Assembly (NCBI GenBank): GCA_020444045.1
Contig: JAHLLS010000013.1
Coordinates: forward strand, 1 to 64,000
Reading direction: 5' to 3'
DNA: 64,000 bases
Origin: Deltaproteobacteria bacterium
GTDB taxonomy: Bacteria; Desulfobacterota; Desulfobacteria; Desulfobacterales; UBA5852
Under the pieces are notes generated by a model. The model ran no database searches, had not been told where the DNA came from, and worked only from the letters and a program-made list of their open reading frames with translations. This document shows positions 1-10,251 of this stretch, one piece after another. The translations under genes and the position numbers were made by a program. Numbering within the stretch: position 1 is the stretch's first letter; each line of letters begins with the position of its first letter.

Positions 1-3000
1 AGCACCGGTACAGCGAATTTTGGTGCGGCCACCGTTACGATCACCAGCGACGACAGTACGACCCTCAGTATCAGCGGCCCGGCGACCATGGCCGAGGGCG
101 CGACACTGCCTTACACGCTCAGTTTGACCAACCCCATTGAAATCGCCGGGGGCAGCGGCGATCTGACGGTGACCTGCAGGGGTAACGACGGGTCTGCATC
201 GATCCAATACGACACGAGCGGTTTGACGCTCCAAGGGAGTGAATACGAGGTTGCTACGACCATCAACAGTGGATCGACAAGCCAGTCTTTCAATATCGGC
301 GCCGTGCTCGACACGGACGTTGAGCCGGAGGAAAACTTTGACATATCGATCTTAAGTTTCACGACGGGCAATGCCACCATCGACGGACTGATCAGCACCG
401 GCGCCGGCCAGGTGGTTACCGCTATCCCCGGCGGAGATGTTGTGGGGGTCAATCTCAGCCTTCTGGCGGGTTCCAATCCGGTAACCGAGAGCCTGGTTTC
501 CGGCGACATGCTGTTAACGTTCCGCGTCGCCCTCGATGCCGGTGATTATGTCCTCGGCACGGCGCAGGCCACGGTGCAATACGAGACGATTTCTGGCACG
601 GCGGTTGCGGGTAGTGATTTTGCGGCTTCCAGTGGGGTGCTCACATTTTCCGGCAACGGGGCCCAGCAACCCGGCGATCCGCTTTCGCCGACCTATCTGG
701 ATTTTACCGTTCAGGTCAGCAACGACCAGGTAATCGATCCGGGCGAGACGTTCATTGTCAGAATTACGCCCCAGAGCAATACTGAAATATCGGTCGGTAA
801 CACGAGTGAAATTACCGTTACCATCAACGACAACGATGTAACCATCACCCCTGTCTTTAACAACGGTGGCACGGTTACAACACCTTCGGGCGCCAGCCAT
901 GTGACCGATATCGGATCCACGGTCGATATTAACCTCGCATGGGATCATGGGCTCCAATCATACACGGGATACCTCGGTGCCGCACCTGTGATACCAGGGG
1001 TCGGAACACCGGGTATTGATGCCGGCAGCACGGGCACTTATACGCATGCCATGCCCGTAACGGGCGTGTCCGCCGGCGCAACCATCAGCCCCACGGCCAC
1101 CTTCCGGCATGCGATCGATTTTACGATTGGTGCCAACGGCAGCGCCAATATCAATAATCCGAGCACTACGGGTATCGTTGGCAGCCATCGCCTGATCATC
1201 GATGACAGCGCCTCCGTCACTTTTAACCTCATCGGCAATCAAAACGCTTCGGAATTATTCTGCGTCAGTGATGTCCGTGTTGACAGCGCCTCGGTTGGCG
1301 GATTGGATAGCTATACTTTTAACGCGGTAACGGACAACCATGACATTGAGGCGGATTTCCGCGCGAACCTGGTAACTGTATACATCGAACCCTTTGAGGT
1401 GGCCGATGCGGGACTGCCGGTTGACCAGCGCGGCCAGTGGCGGCTTCTCAACGGTTCGGGCGCCACGGTCGATCCACAGCCGGGCGGAGGTGGCTGGAAC
1501 AACAGTGGCTTCCCAGTGCGGACCGAGTGCCATGTCAGCAACTTCACCATCGAGTTCAAACCCGTTCCCGGATGGAGCCATCCGGACCCGATTCCGTTGA
1601 CGATCGACACGACGACCACGGGTGAGGTGACGCGCACGGGGGTTTACACACCGAAGACCTTCATTCTGACAATCAACCCCGTGCCGGATCCCCTGGAAGG
1701 CAGCATCATTATTTCACCTTCGGGGCAAACTATCGGGCCCAATCAGTACTCGTTCACGAGCGACACCGTGGTGGACCTGTCGGCAGCGCCTGAGAGTGGC
1801 TACATTTTCTCCCAGTGGCAGGGCGCCGTGAGTGGCACGACGCCCACCATCAACATCGCCATGGACAGCGATAAAACTATCACGGCCATCTTCGCGGTGC
1901 CGTCCGCGGACGCCGACGGCGACGGGTTTGACAATACGGTGGACTGTAACGACAACGATGCCGGCATTTACCCGGGAGCCTTGGAAATATGCGGGGATGG
2001 GGTGGATCAGGACTGTAGCGGTGCCGACGATCCCTGTGGCAATAATGACCAGGACAATGACGGTGACGGTTACAGCCCCAGCCAGGGCGATTGTAACGAC
2101 AACGACGACACTGTCTATCCGGGCGCTTACGACATTCCCGGCGACGGTATCGACCAGGACTGCTACGGCGGCGATCGCGGGATCCAGACCACTGAGGTAA
2201 CCTGCGTGGTGCCGGCCGAAACCCCCCTGGAAACCCAGGTTCAGGCAGCGCCTCCGCTGATCATGTTCCTAATCGACGACTCGGGCTCCATGGACTTCGA
2301 GTTCATGACGGATGCCGCCGAGGGTGGCTACTATACGGGCAGCGGCACGCGCCACTATCTCTACCCGCGTTACTTTGACGGCAAATACAACGACAACCGC
2401 TACACGGAAACCTCCCGATACATGACGGAGTCCGAGCGGCGTTTGTGGCAGTCCCAGTGGGCCGGCGAAAACAAGCTTTATTTCGATCCTTCCATGGAAT
2501 ACACCCCCTGGCCCCGTTGGAACACCCTGCCGAATACCGATGGTTCGCCGGGCGTGAACGCCGATCCGGACGATCCGCGCATGAATCCGGTGAACAGTTC
2601 CCCGACCCTGGACATGAACACGCCTTTCTTTGTCGTTAATGAAAACACAGGGTCTCCGGACCAGTGGATTCGTGTGTCGACGACCGATGGAAACAGTAAC
2701 GAACGTGTGGCCGTTGATGCCGTGCGGTTGATCAAACAGGACGCACCCAACGCGGGTATGATGTATGAGATTGATAATGCCGACACGAACGGCACCTGGG
2801 GATATTATGACGATACGGGCAATAGCTGGAGCACCCGATATACCGGCAATGCGCAAGGGGGTACCTGCCGTACGCAGGATTATGATGGGAGAACCGCAAC
2901 CTGGTATCTAAAAATACCCGCGGGCATTTACAATGTTCAGGTCTGGGTACCCTATATGTGGTACCTTTCAGACAATGTGGACTATAGCGCCGTAAGCTCG

Positions 3001-6000
3001 GTTGCTAATGCTCCTGCTGATTTAATCCGAGATAATTTCGACCAAAGAAACAACACCAACAGTTGGCAAACGATTCTTACCGATGTGAATTTCGGTGACA
3101 GCACCAATTTGACCTTCACGATTCCGGTGGCGCATTATTTCACCGTCGCGGAGGCGGGCAATGGTACCTACAATGCCGGTGATATTTTTCTGGTATCCAT
3201 GCCATACGATCACGGGACCGGCGGTTCTCTCGTATACTACTATTTCGACGACGATGGCGACGAACGGGTGGAAGACGGTGAATTGAGGCTGGTAACGAAC
3301 CCGAGCACGCTGCCGGCCGGTATCATTCCGGAGGATGGCAACGGCAACACCCTCAGCTACGACGAGGTGCGCCAGAACTTCGCCAACTGGTATTCTTTTT
3401 ATCGCCGCCGGGAGCTCACCGCCAAGGCCGCCATCGGTCAGGTGATCGACCAGATGGAAGAGGTCAAAATCGGCATGGCCGTCATCAACGCCCGCAGTTC
3501 GCGCAACCATCCGGTCGAACCGGTGAAGTTGAATGCCGTGGGTGACAACACCGACACGCTGCTCAACTGGCTCTACGAAATCGACTCCAGCGGCGGTACA
3601 CCGCTGCGCCGTGGGCTTCAGGACGTGGGCCAATATTTCGACCTGCACGATGGCGGCGCCGGAGGCTATCTCAGCAGCACGCCGCCCTGGTCCAGTGAAG
3701 CCGAAGGCGGCGGATGTCAGCGGGCCTTCGTCATCGCCATGACGGACGGCTACTGGAACGGCTCCGACTCCGGAGTTGAAGCGCCACTGCGCACCCTGAA
3801 TGCCGACGCCGACGGCATCAATCGCGATGGTCAAGTGTCTGGCTTCGACCTAGGCGTTTTTGCCGGACCCAATAACGGCAGTTCCCCCAACCTGGGTGAC
3901 ATTGCCATGTACTATTACGAAAACGATCTGAACCGCAGTCTGACCAACGTGGTGCCGACCTACAAACAGGACAACGCCAACCATCAGCACATGGTGACTT
4001 TCGGTGTGGCCTTTGGCGTTACCGGGCAGAACGATCCTGCGTTATATGGTGACTGTCTACCCAAGTGTGAACCTGGCGCCATCGGGTGCCCGAATCCGGT
4101 GTGTCCGTCTTGGCCAATTCCGGTTCCGAATACCCCGACAGTCATTGACGACCTCTATCATGCTTCCGTCAATGGGCGCGGACAGTTCTTCACGGCGGAC
4201 AACCCGCAGAACCTTATCAACTCCCTGATTGCGGTGATGCAGAGTATCCAGAACACGGCAGCCACCGGTTCGGCCGTGGCCATCAATGCCCAGGAGCTCC
4301 AGGGCGACACGGCCCTTTACCAGGCCACTTACATCCCCCGCAACTGGACCGGCGACGTGGTCGCCAAACCACTGGATCCGAACACCGGCGGTGTAAGTCA
4401 GATCCTGGATGCCAACAATAACTACGTGGATGAGGTGGATTGGTCGGCGGCCGACCAGCTCGACGGTATGTCCTGGACCGCGCGGAAAGTGATCACATAC
4501 AACGACATTAGTGAATCCGGGGTGATCTTTGACTACAACTTCCTGAGTGGGGCCCAGCGCAATCTGTTGGACACAAATGCCACCACCGCCGACCGAATGA
4601 TTGACTTCCTGCGCGGGGATCGCAGCATGGAATATCTCAGCGGTAACGGAGGCACCTTTCGCGATCGGGAAAGTTTGTTGGGCGATATCGTGCATGCATC
4701 ACCGGTGCCCTATCGATGGGATCCCAATTTGCCCGGTGTTGTTTTCGTCGGCGCCAATGATGGCATGTTGCATGTGCTCGAGGAAGCCACGGGCAACGAG
4801 CGCTTTGCCTATGTGCCGAACCTGGTGTTTGCCAACCTCAAGGAACTCACCATTGATCCATACGTCCACAAATACTTTGTAGACAGCGAGCCTTATATCG
4901 CGAAATTGGGGGCCGCTGGCTCCACGGTACTGGTTGGCGGCCTCGGTCGTGGGGGACGCGGCTACTACTGCCTCGATATCAGCAGCGTCAGCAATGCCGC
5001 ACTCAATGCTGAGACCAACGTTTCCCAAATTGTGAAATGGGAATATCCGGTCAATTCAGACCCCGAAGACAAAACCGTGGATCCGGACATGGGCTACAGC
5101 TTCAGCCAGGCCTATGTGGTCAATTCGGCGGCCGGCTGGGTGGTGCTCTTCGGCAATGGCTACGACAGCCAAAACGGCCAAGCGGTGCTGTATGCCCTGC
5201 GTATCAACAGCGACGGATCTCTGGTGTCGCCGACGCCGCAAAAAATTCGTACCTTGCATGGGGGTGCTGATCCCAACTGCAACGGCCTGTCCACACCAGC
5301 GCTTATTGATGTCAATCTTGACGGGCTTGTGGACTTTGCTTTTGCGGGGGACCTGCTGGGCAATATGTGGAAGTTCGATTTGCGTGACAGCAGTATTGGC
5401 AATTGGAAGGTTGCCTATAACGGACTCGCCGATGGCTCCGGTATGCCGCAGCCGCTCTTCCAGGCTAAGAATGCGGCAGGTTTCCGGCAGCCCATCACCA
5501 CCCGGCCCGACATCATGCGCCCCTGTGTGGCCGGTCGAGACGGCTATTTCGTACTTTTCGGAACCGGCCGCTACCTGGGGATCGAGGACTTTACCGATGC
5601 CGGATCCGTTCAAACGATCTACGGCGTGTGGGACTGGGCCGAAGACTGGGAAAATCTCGGTGGTTCGGCGAGTGCTGATCGACGCAATCCCACGGCCAAA
5701 TATCTCGGGTATTTCGATACCAATCGGCAGCTTAGCAACCTCGTGGCCAATGCCGATATTCCCGATACCGACCAGACTCTTTATGTGATCGATATCGAGA
5801 ATGTGGCGAATGGCAACACGGTTACTATCAACAGCCGGACCTATACGGCCGCGTCGCTGACGGATATTCCCAGTCGGGAGTTCCTCGGCACCGCAGGATT
5901 GAAGGCAGCTATCGAAGACGCCACATACGGCGTGCCGGATGTCACTGTTCAGGTATCGCCGACTCAAGCAACCCTGCGGACCAACCCGCCCGGCGGTACG

Positions 6001-6576
6001 ATTTCCGTCAGTTCGACCGGTGGGATTACCCGTGACGCGGTTGATCTCAAAGTATCCTTGTTGAACCAGAATGTGGTGGCGCAGCAAGGGGACTATCTTG
6101 TCCTCAGTGACAATCCTCTCTTTCTGTTCGACCCGAGCCGAAGTTTGGGCGAACATGTTGGGTGGTATTTCGACCTGCCCGGCCATAGTGAACGACTGGT
6201 CAACGATGTCATTCTCCGTGGTGGAATACTGTTTACGGTGGTCACCGTGCCGTCGGAATCCCCCTGTGAAGCGGGTGGCACATCCATCATTTATGCGCTC
6301 AATGCATGCAATGGGGGGCGTGCTGGGGCCGTGTTCGATATCAACGGGGACGGAAAGATTAATAACCTTGACCTGATCAACATCGGTACGGCTGCGAATC
6401 CAGTTATGGTGCCGCCCTCCGGCTTGCGCCGTGACGGGTTGCTTTATTCACCGGCTATTCTCACGATTCCCGGGACAGGCACCGATGTATTGCACTTCAG
6501 CACCTCAGGTGGTAACCTGGAATCTGAGATTGCCGTAACGGAAAAGCTTGGATTCCTATATTGGCGGACCTGGTAG
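1..6576 (+). CDS. PilY1-like giant pilus adhesin (5' partial)
   Basis: The reading frame is open from base 1, so the gene starts outside the window; at least 2191 residues are present. Numbering from base 1, the N-terminal third holds Calx-beta-like repeats (acidic IN-DND ends) and a divergent InlB-type repeat. Two cysteine-containing D-x-D-x-DG metal-binding motifs of the MopE type follow at about 637-725, then a von Willebrand A domain with a MIDAS DxSGS at about 759. The C-terminal third has the PilY1 beta-propeller signature (GANDGMLHV at about 1581), a Ca-binding D-x-N-x-D loop at about 1772 and a dockerin-like DINGDGKINN loop near 2112. PilY1 proteins sit at type IV pilus tips and control pilus extension and adhesion in a calcium-dependent way. 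Typical PilY1 is about 1100-1200 residues, so this one carries a large adhesive N-terminal extension. Role is inferred from family. Confidence 0.85.
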   Translation, partial: STGTANFGAATVTITSDDSTTLSISGPATMAEGATLPYTLSLTNPIEIAGGSGDLTVTCRGNDGSASIQYDTSGLTLQGSEYEVATTINSGSTSQSFNIGAVLDTDVEPEENFDISILSFTTGNATIDGLISTGAGQVVTAIPGGDVVGVNLSLLAGSNPVTESLVSGDMLLTFRVALDAGDYVLGTAQATVQYETISGTAVAGSDFAASSGVLTFSGNGAQQPGDPLSPTYLDFTVQVSNDQVIDPGETFIVRITPQSNTEISVGNTSEITVTINDNDVTITPVFNNGGTVTTPSGASHVTDIGSTVDINLAWDHGLQSYTGYLGAAPVIPGVGTPGIDAGSTGTYTHAMPVTGVSAGATISPTATFRHAIDFTIGANGSANINNPSTTGIVGSHRLIIDDSASVTFNLIGNQNASELFCVSDVRVDSASVGGLDSYTFNAVTDNHDIEADFRANLVTVYIEPFEVADAGLPVDQRGQWRLLNGSGATVDPQPGGGGWNNSGFPVRTECHVSNFTIEFKPVPGWSHPDPIPLTIDTTTTGEVTRTGVYTPKTFILTINPVPDPLEGSIIISPSGQTIGPNQYSFTSDTVVDLSAAPESGYIFSQWQGAVSGTTPTINIAMDSDKTITAIFAVPSADADGDGFDNTVDCNDNDAGIYPGALEICGDGVDQDCSGADDPCGNNDQDNDGDGYSPSQGDCNDNDDTVYPGAYDIPGDGIDQDCYGGDRGIQTTEVTCVVPAETPLETQVQAAPPLIMFLIDDSGSMDFEFMTDAAEGGYYTGSGTRHYLYPRYFDGKYNDNRYTETSRYMTESERRLWQSQWAGENKLYFDPSMEYTPWPRWNTLPNTDGSPGVNADPDDPRMNPVNSSPTLDMNTPFFVVNENTGSPDQWIRVSTTDGNSNERVAVDAVRLIKQDAPNAGMMYEIDNADTNGTWGYYDDTGNSWSTRYTGNAQGGTCRTQDYDGRTATWYLKIPAGIYNVQVWVPYMWYLSDNVDYSAVSSVANAPADLIRDNFDQRNNTNSWQTILTDVNFGDSTNLTFTIPVAHYFTVAEAGNGTYNAGDIFLVSMPYDHGTGGSLVYYYFDDDGDERVEDGELRLVTNPSTLPAGIIPEDGNGNTLSYDEVRQNFANWYSFYRRRELTAKAAIGQVIDQMEEVKIGMAVINARSSRNHPVEPVKLNAVGDNTDTLLNWLYEIDSSGGTPLRRGLQDVGQYFDLHDGGAGGYLSSTPPWSSEAEGGGCQRAFVIAMTDGYWNGSDSGVEAPLRTLNADADGINRDGQVSGFDLGVFAGPNNGSSPNLGDIAMYYYENDLNRSLTNVVPTYKQDNANHQHMVTFGVAFGVTGQNDPALYGDCLPKCEPGAIGCPNPVCPSWPIPVPNTPTVIDDLYHASVNGRGQFFTADNPQNLINSLIAVMQSIQNTAATGSAVAINAQELQGDTALYQATYIPRNWTGDVVAKPLDPNTGGVSQILDANNNYVDEVDWSAADQLDGMSWTARKVITYNDISESGVIFDYNFLSGAQRNLLDTNATTADRMIDFLRGDRSMEYLSGNGGTFRDRESLLGDIVHASPVPYRWDPNLPGVVFVGANDGMLHVLEEATGNERFAYVPNLVFANLKELTIDPYVHKYFVDSEPYIAKLGAAGSTVLVGGLGRGGRGYYCLDISSVSNAALNAETNVSQIVKWEYPVNSDPEDKTVDPDMGYSFSQAYVVNSAAGWVVLFGNGYDSQNGQAVLYALRINSDGSLVSPTPQKIRTLHGGADPNCNGLSTPALIDVNLDGLVDFAFAGDLLGNMWKFDLRDSSIGNWKVAYNGLADGSGMPQPLFQAKNAAGFRQPITTRPDIMRPCVAGRDGYFVLFGTGRYLGIEDFTDAGSVQTIYGVWDWAEDWENLGGSASADRRNPTAKYLGYFDTNRQLSNLVANADIPDTDQTLYVIDIENVANGNTVTINSRTYTAASLTDIPSREFLGTAGLKAAIEDATYGVPDVTVQVSPTQATLRTNPPGGTISVSSTGGITRDAVDLKVSLLNQNVVAQQGDYLVLSDNPLFLFDPSRSLGEHVGWYFDLPGHSERLVNDVILRGGILFTVVTVPSESPCEAGGTSIIYALNACNGGRAGAVFDINGDGKINNLDLINIGTAANPVMVPPSGLRRDGLLYSPAILTIPGTGTDVLHFSTSGGNLESEIAVTEKLGFLYWRTW

Positions 6577-6601
6577 CACGAGTGGTCAGAGGAGGGTAGA
6601 C

Positions 6602-6886
6602 ATGAAACAAAGGTTATTAATGGTAGGGCTTGCAATCCTGATCCTCATGGGACCGGCACCCGGATTGTGTCAAGGAAGTCCGGCGGCTTCTCGAATTGAT
6701 ACAATTACGGATGAGGGTGTTGTTGTCCTTGGCGATGTAACCTACACGATTGCACCTGATGCCCGTTTTTTCGCTCGGGATGAACGGTCACCTATTGCTA
6801 TTTCAGCTTTTAACGAGGGGGATTGGGTGGAATTCAGTGTGAATGCCGATGGCCAAATCGACGAAATGTGGCTAAGCTCGGAGTGA
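6602..6886 (+). CDS. small secreted protein, PilY2-like by position
   Basis: A 94-residue protein with a clear signal peptide (residues about 1-24, ending in CQG) and a short beta-rich mature part. The start was chosen because GGAGGG lies about 6 bases upstream of ATG 6602; the longer open frame begins inside the pilY1-like gene. It follows the PilY1-like gene by 25 bases and overlaps the next gene at a TGATG junction, so the three are probably cotranscribed. Its position and small exported form recall PilY2 of Pseudomonas, but I cannot confirm homology from sequence alone. Function unknown. Confidence 0.7.
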   Translation: MKQRLLMVGLAILILMGPAPGLCQGSPAASRIDTITDEGVVVLGDVTYTIAPDARFFARDERSPIAISAFNEGDWVEFSVNADGQIDEMWLSSE

Positions 6887-7419
6887 TGATGACACGTGTG
6901 GCGATATTTTTAACAGCAGTGCTGTTTATCCTTGTGGCAAATTTGGCGGCAGACGAGATTTATAAGTACAGGGATGCCGACGGCGTCGTTCGATACACTT
7001 ATGATCTCGGGGAAGTTCCAGAAGACCAACGCTCCGATATTCAAACCTTTGAAGAAGAGGCAATTTCGGCAACTGAGTCTTCACCGGCAGGACAAAATGA
7101 TGAGCCCTCCGAAGCACCTGAAACTAAGCCGACGGAGGATGCTTCACCAATCACTGATGATCAGAAGATTGAAGAATTGAATCAAAAGAAAAAAGAGTTG
7201 GACCAGGAATTCGCCGGCTTGATGGAAGAGAAATATAACCTGCTCAAAGAAAAACAAAGACTGGGATCGCTTTCCGGCAGTGATACCAAGGCCGCTGACG
7301 ACTATGACAAGCGGGCAAATGAATTGAATCGCAAAATCACCGACTATCAGAATCGTCAAGAAGCTTTTCGAAAAGAGGTGGAAGCGGTCAAGAAGGCCAG
7401 GGAAAAGCCCGGGAATTAA
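6886..7419 (+). CDS. DUF4124-type exported coiled-coil protein
   Basis: A 177-residue protein. It has a signal peptide (about 1-22), followed directly by a DEIYKYRDADGVVRYT motif typical of the DUF4124 family, whose members are periplasmic or outer-membrane-associated and of unknown function. The middle is acidic and proline-rich. The last 90 residues are a charged coiled coil rich in K and E. The start ATG overlaps the stop of the upstream gene (TGATGATG), indicating translational coupling. DUF4124 proteins often occur near envelope or pilus genes, which fits the PilY1-like neighbour. The long coiled coil could mediate oligomerisation, but that is inference. Confidence 0.72.
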   Translation: MMTRVAIFLTAVLFILVANLAADEIYKYRDADGVVRYTYDLGEVPEDQRSDIQTFEEEAISATESSPAGQNDEPSEAPETKPTEDASPITDDQKIEELNQKKKELDQEFAGLMEEKYNLLKEKQRLGSLSGSDTKAADDYDKRANELNRKITDYQNRQEAFRKEVEAVKKAREKPGN

Positions 7420-7583
7420 ATTCATGAGATTATGCCCGTCGCAACACCAAAGGGAAAACGGTGGCATTCTGACTGCACCACTCCCTGTTTGCTCTTTTTT
7501 ACGTTCAGTTGGAGAATCGGGTTAATCATTTTCAAAACAGGCAATTTGTTGGCCATCAAATACGTGTTGGGACGAGAAAATCT

Positions 7584-9815
7584 ATGAACGACATGGAACT
7601 GCCCATCCTTGAGAGTTTGTATGACAGTCAGGGGCGGAACGATGCCTTGATCACACTGCTGGTCGAACTCTGCCACCTGCTTAGTGCCTGCCTGCGCCGT
7701 GATCACGACACATTGGAAGAAGGAATCGAGTCGACTTCCATCGACGAAACGATCGATGTCCCGATGCAAATCGATCCTTACGTCCAGTTGGCGAAAACAC
7801 TCGATAAGCTCAACAAGCGTTCCGGCCATGATGGAACCCTGTTGATTCGTGCATGTCGTCTTTCCTCCCAGAGTGGCGATGGCGTCCTCCCGGATTATCA
7901 AGTGTTTTTCAGTGACATCGTCATGGATCGGGAAGCCGTTGCGATGATGATTCGCCGTGTCGGCGACCATATGACATACCTTAAAGCTCTGGTATCAAAA
8001 GCATTTACAACCTTTGACAGTTGCAAAGTGCTCACCCTCCATCTCAAGCTGACGGGCGACACGCCGGAATTGTTTGAGCGACTGCGAACATCGATCGCAA
8101 TTATTGCCAAATATCCACGGGCACTGAGAAAAGCTGAGGATATTGAGATTCACCATAATGGGGACATTGTTAAATTGGCGTTGATGAAAGATGAGAAGGG
8201 GCTCCCCGATCCCAATTTGACGATGTTGGCAGGGCTCAATGCTATCCAGGCCGATGCCATGAAAATGCTCGTAAAGGAAGTGTGCAACTGGATAAAAGAA
8301 TCGGATACATCAACGGGTGCCCACCGCTATGCCGGGATTTACGATGCCATTGCCGGCGTAAAGAACTTGCGCCAGAAACTTATTCTACCGCCCATTGAAC
8401 TGAACAACATCCGCTGGCTTCTTCTCGATCGAACGGTTGGGAAATTACCTAAAGCAAAGGCCCAGATCGCGCGACTTGTGGATGAAGAATTTGAGAACAC
8501 CTCCTTTGATCAAGCCCTCTATCTGGAAAGCCTCTATGGACGTGATTACAACCGGGTAAACGCGCGTGAGCTTGGGTTCCGGATTAAACGGGTTTCGGAC
8601 ATGGTTACCGCCATCGGTGATCGCCCCAAAAGGGGAATGATCATGGATGAAATTTTGGCCAACATTCAGTGGCGTATGGAAAAGGTGCCAGATGATGTCG
8701 TCCGTCAACTCCGTGTCATTAATGGCGTGCTGTCCGTGACGGATGGTGATGAAATATTCGAGATTGGCCGTCTGCATGAGGTGGCGGCCCGGATTATTGA
8801 GTTCTACGTCGGTCGACTTGATACACGCGAAAAAATGCGTCGGATCGGTGGAAAAGAAAATCATTTCAACGCACGCGATCTGGAGATTCTCAGTCGGGAT
8901 TTCGATATTTCTCCTATGGATGTTAGAGAAATTCTTTCATTGCTTGAGAGATGCTTTAATACCGAAGGGCGCTTCAGCAAAATAGGTTTTGAAGACTGCG
9001 TTGGCGCGTTCTCCCGCTATGAGGCAAAAGTATTCGAGATTTTGTGGCATTTTCTTAAGCAGCCGATGCAGCGGGATGATCGCATTGCCTTTCTCAATGC
9101 GCTGCAATTACTCTTTGTAAAAATGGAAAAACCTGAAAAAGCGCTTCGGGTGCTATTGGGCGACTTTCTGGAGGAACCGGATGCTGTTCGATTCTCAAAT
9201 CGTAATGCGATGATGCTCGCTAATCTTTTGCTACGACGCTACAATAAAGAATTGGATATTGATATCGAGATTACACCGGAAGAGGTGTTTCTCGTAAAAG
9301 AAGGCCTGAACCGCGAGGCCGCCACGGCAAGTTTGATGTTGATAGACGCAGAAAGAGAAGCGCTTTTTGAAAAGATCAGAACCATTCATCGCAAGATTGT
9401 TATATCCCTTGATTCCGGTTTTGGCAGCACGGATGATATGGGGTTTAAATATTTGCTTTCTTTGGAGCGAGAGGTACATGTTTTTGTGGCATTATTGGGA
9501 GGGGATGTGGCTCGGTCCGTCTTGCGGAGCGCCATCAATGAATATGGCAACCCCGACAGTGAGTTGTATCGTTTGGCGGAAGACAGCGCGATGATTGAGG
9601 CTTTTTTACAACACCTCAAAGTCTTGGTGCGGGGGTTGGGGCGATCGGGAGAGGCAATTGATGAGTGGATTATCGATCAGGTTGCTGGCCGACGCCAAGA
9701 ATTCCTTTCCTTCAGTAAGGAAAGCCGTCACGAAACCCTCGTGAAACGTGTCATGGAGTGGGCCGATCGATCTAAAGAGGAAGTCCGTAGTCGACGACTT
9801 ACCGAAGTTGCCTGA
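7584..9815 (+). CDS. conserved-looking helical protein of unknown function
   Basis: A 743-residue soluble protein that I do not recognise. It has no signal peptide, no clear membrane segment, no P-loop and no cysteine cluster. The composition is charged and helical throughout, suggesting a repeat-like alpha-solenoid. ATG 7584 was preferred over the upstream 7509 start because the extra 25 residues have no ribosome binding site; the SD before 7584 is weak too (GACGAG). It lies between the pilY1-like group and a PilB/GspE ATPase on the same strand, so a role in pilus assembly or its regulation is possible, but only by association. Confidence 0.75.
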   Translation: MNDMELPILESLYDSQGRNDALITLLVELCHLLSACLRRDHDTLEEGIESTSIDETIDVPMQIDPYVQLAKTLDKLNKRSGHDGTLLIRACRLSSQSGDGVLPDYQVFFSDIVMDREAVAMMIRRVGDHMTYLKALVSKAFTTFDSCKVLTLHLKLTGDTPELFERLRTSIAIIAKYPRALRKAEDIEIHHNGDIVKLALMKDEKGLPDPNLTMLAGLNAIQADAMKMLVKEVCNWIKESDTSTGAHRYAGIYDAIAGVKNLRQKLILPPIELNNIRWLLLDRTVGKLPKAKAQIARLVDEEFENTSFDQALYLESLYGRDYNRVNARELGFRIKRVSDMVTAIGDRPKRGMIMDEILANIQWRMEKVPDDVVRQLRVINGVLSVTDGDEIFEIGRLHEVAARIIEFYVGRLDTREKMRRIGGKENHFNARDLEILSRDFDISPMDVREILSLLERCFNTEGRFSKIGFEDCVGAFSRYEAKVFEILWHFLKQPMQRDDRIAFLNALQLLFVKMEKPEKALRVLLGDFLEEPDAVRFSNRNAMMLANLLLRRYNKELDIDIEITPEEVFLVKEGLNREAATASLMLIDAEREALFEKIRTIHRKIVISLDSGFGSTDDMGFKYLLSLEREVHVFVALLGGDVARSVLRSAINEYGNPDSELYRLAEDSAMIEAFLQHLKVLVRGLGRSGEAIDEWIIDQVAGRRQEFLSFSKESRHETLVKRVMEWADRSKEEVRSRRLTEVA

Positions 9816-10251
9816 TCATATTTTTTTGCCGTCGTTTTAGCGAATGATCTGATACAAAGTACCCGTTGCCAAATAAACCGCTTTGACTTGAAGTGGTTCG
9901 CTCCTGTCGATAAGGCTTTTCCCCGCTAGAAACTATCACAAACTACGATCCAACCCGATTGAAAACAAATGATACAGTATTAGTGCGCTTTTTCTCATCT
10001 GTAACATTGCATTCGCCGATTAGTTGGATTAGCATTTCATCAATCAAGTTTGAATTACCCTAAGCGCTGAGATGCTAATTCTGCTATCGTTCTCAATTCG
10101 TATATGCCGAAACTTACATATGCAGAGGGGAAAGTTTTTTGGGGAATCACCGTTGGCTTTCATAGTTTCATGAACGGTAAGTGTATTATTGATTTTTTGA
10201 TGTGCTATCCGCAATAGGCATGTCGATGACCCTTTGGAGAATTGATGATTA
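9816..10251. other. 436-base AT-rich intergenic region
   Basis: No convincing gene is visible. The region is clearly more AT-rich than the flanking genes. It contains one inverted repeat (10028-10079, listed separately) and an AT-rich tail just before the ATPase gene. It presumably carries the promoter of the ATPase gene, but I could not identify a well-spaced -35/-10 pair. Confidence 0.6.
10028..10079. repeat. imperfect inverted repeat upstream of ATPase gene
   Basis: The arms ATTAGCATTTC (10028-10038) and GAGATGCTAAT (10069-10079) are complementary except at one position and are separated by 30 bases. The site lies about 175 bases upstream of the PilB/GspE-type gene. It could be an operator or a leader hairpin; nothing else in the sequence decides between these. 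Confidence 0.35.

Noticed and set aside
5056..6186. A 376-codon minus-strand open frame inside the pilY1-like gene
   Set aside because: It lies antisense to a continuous PilY1 propeller; no SD and no recognisable domain.
2500..6500. Possible frameshift or split in the large PilY1-like gene
   Set aside because: The frame is continuous from base 1 to the stop with coherent domain order, so no break is supported.
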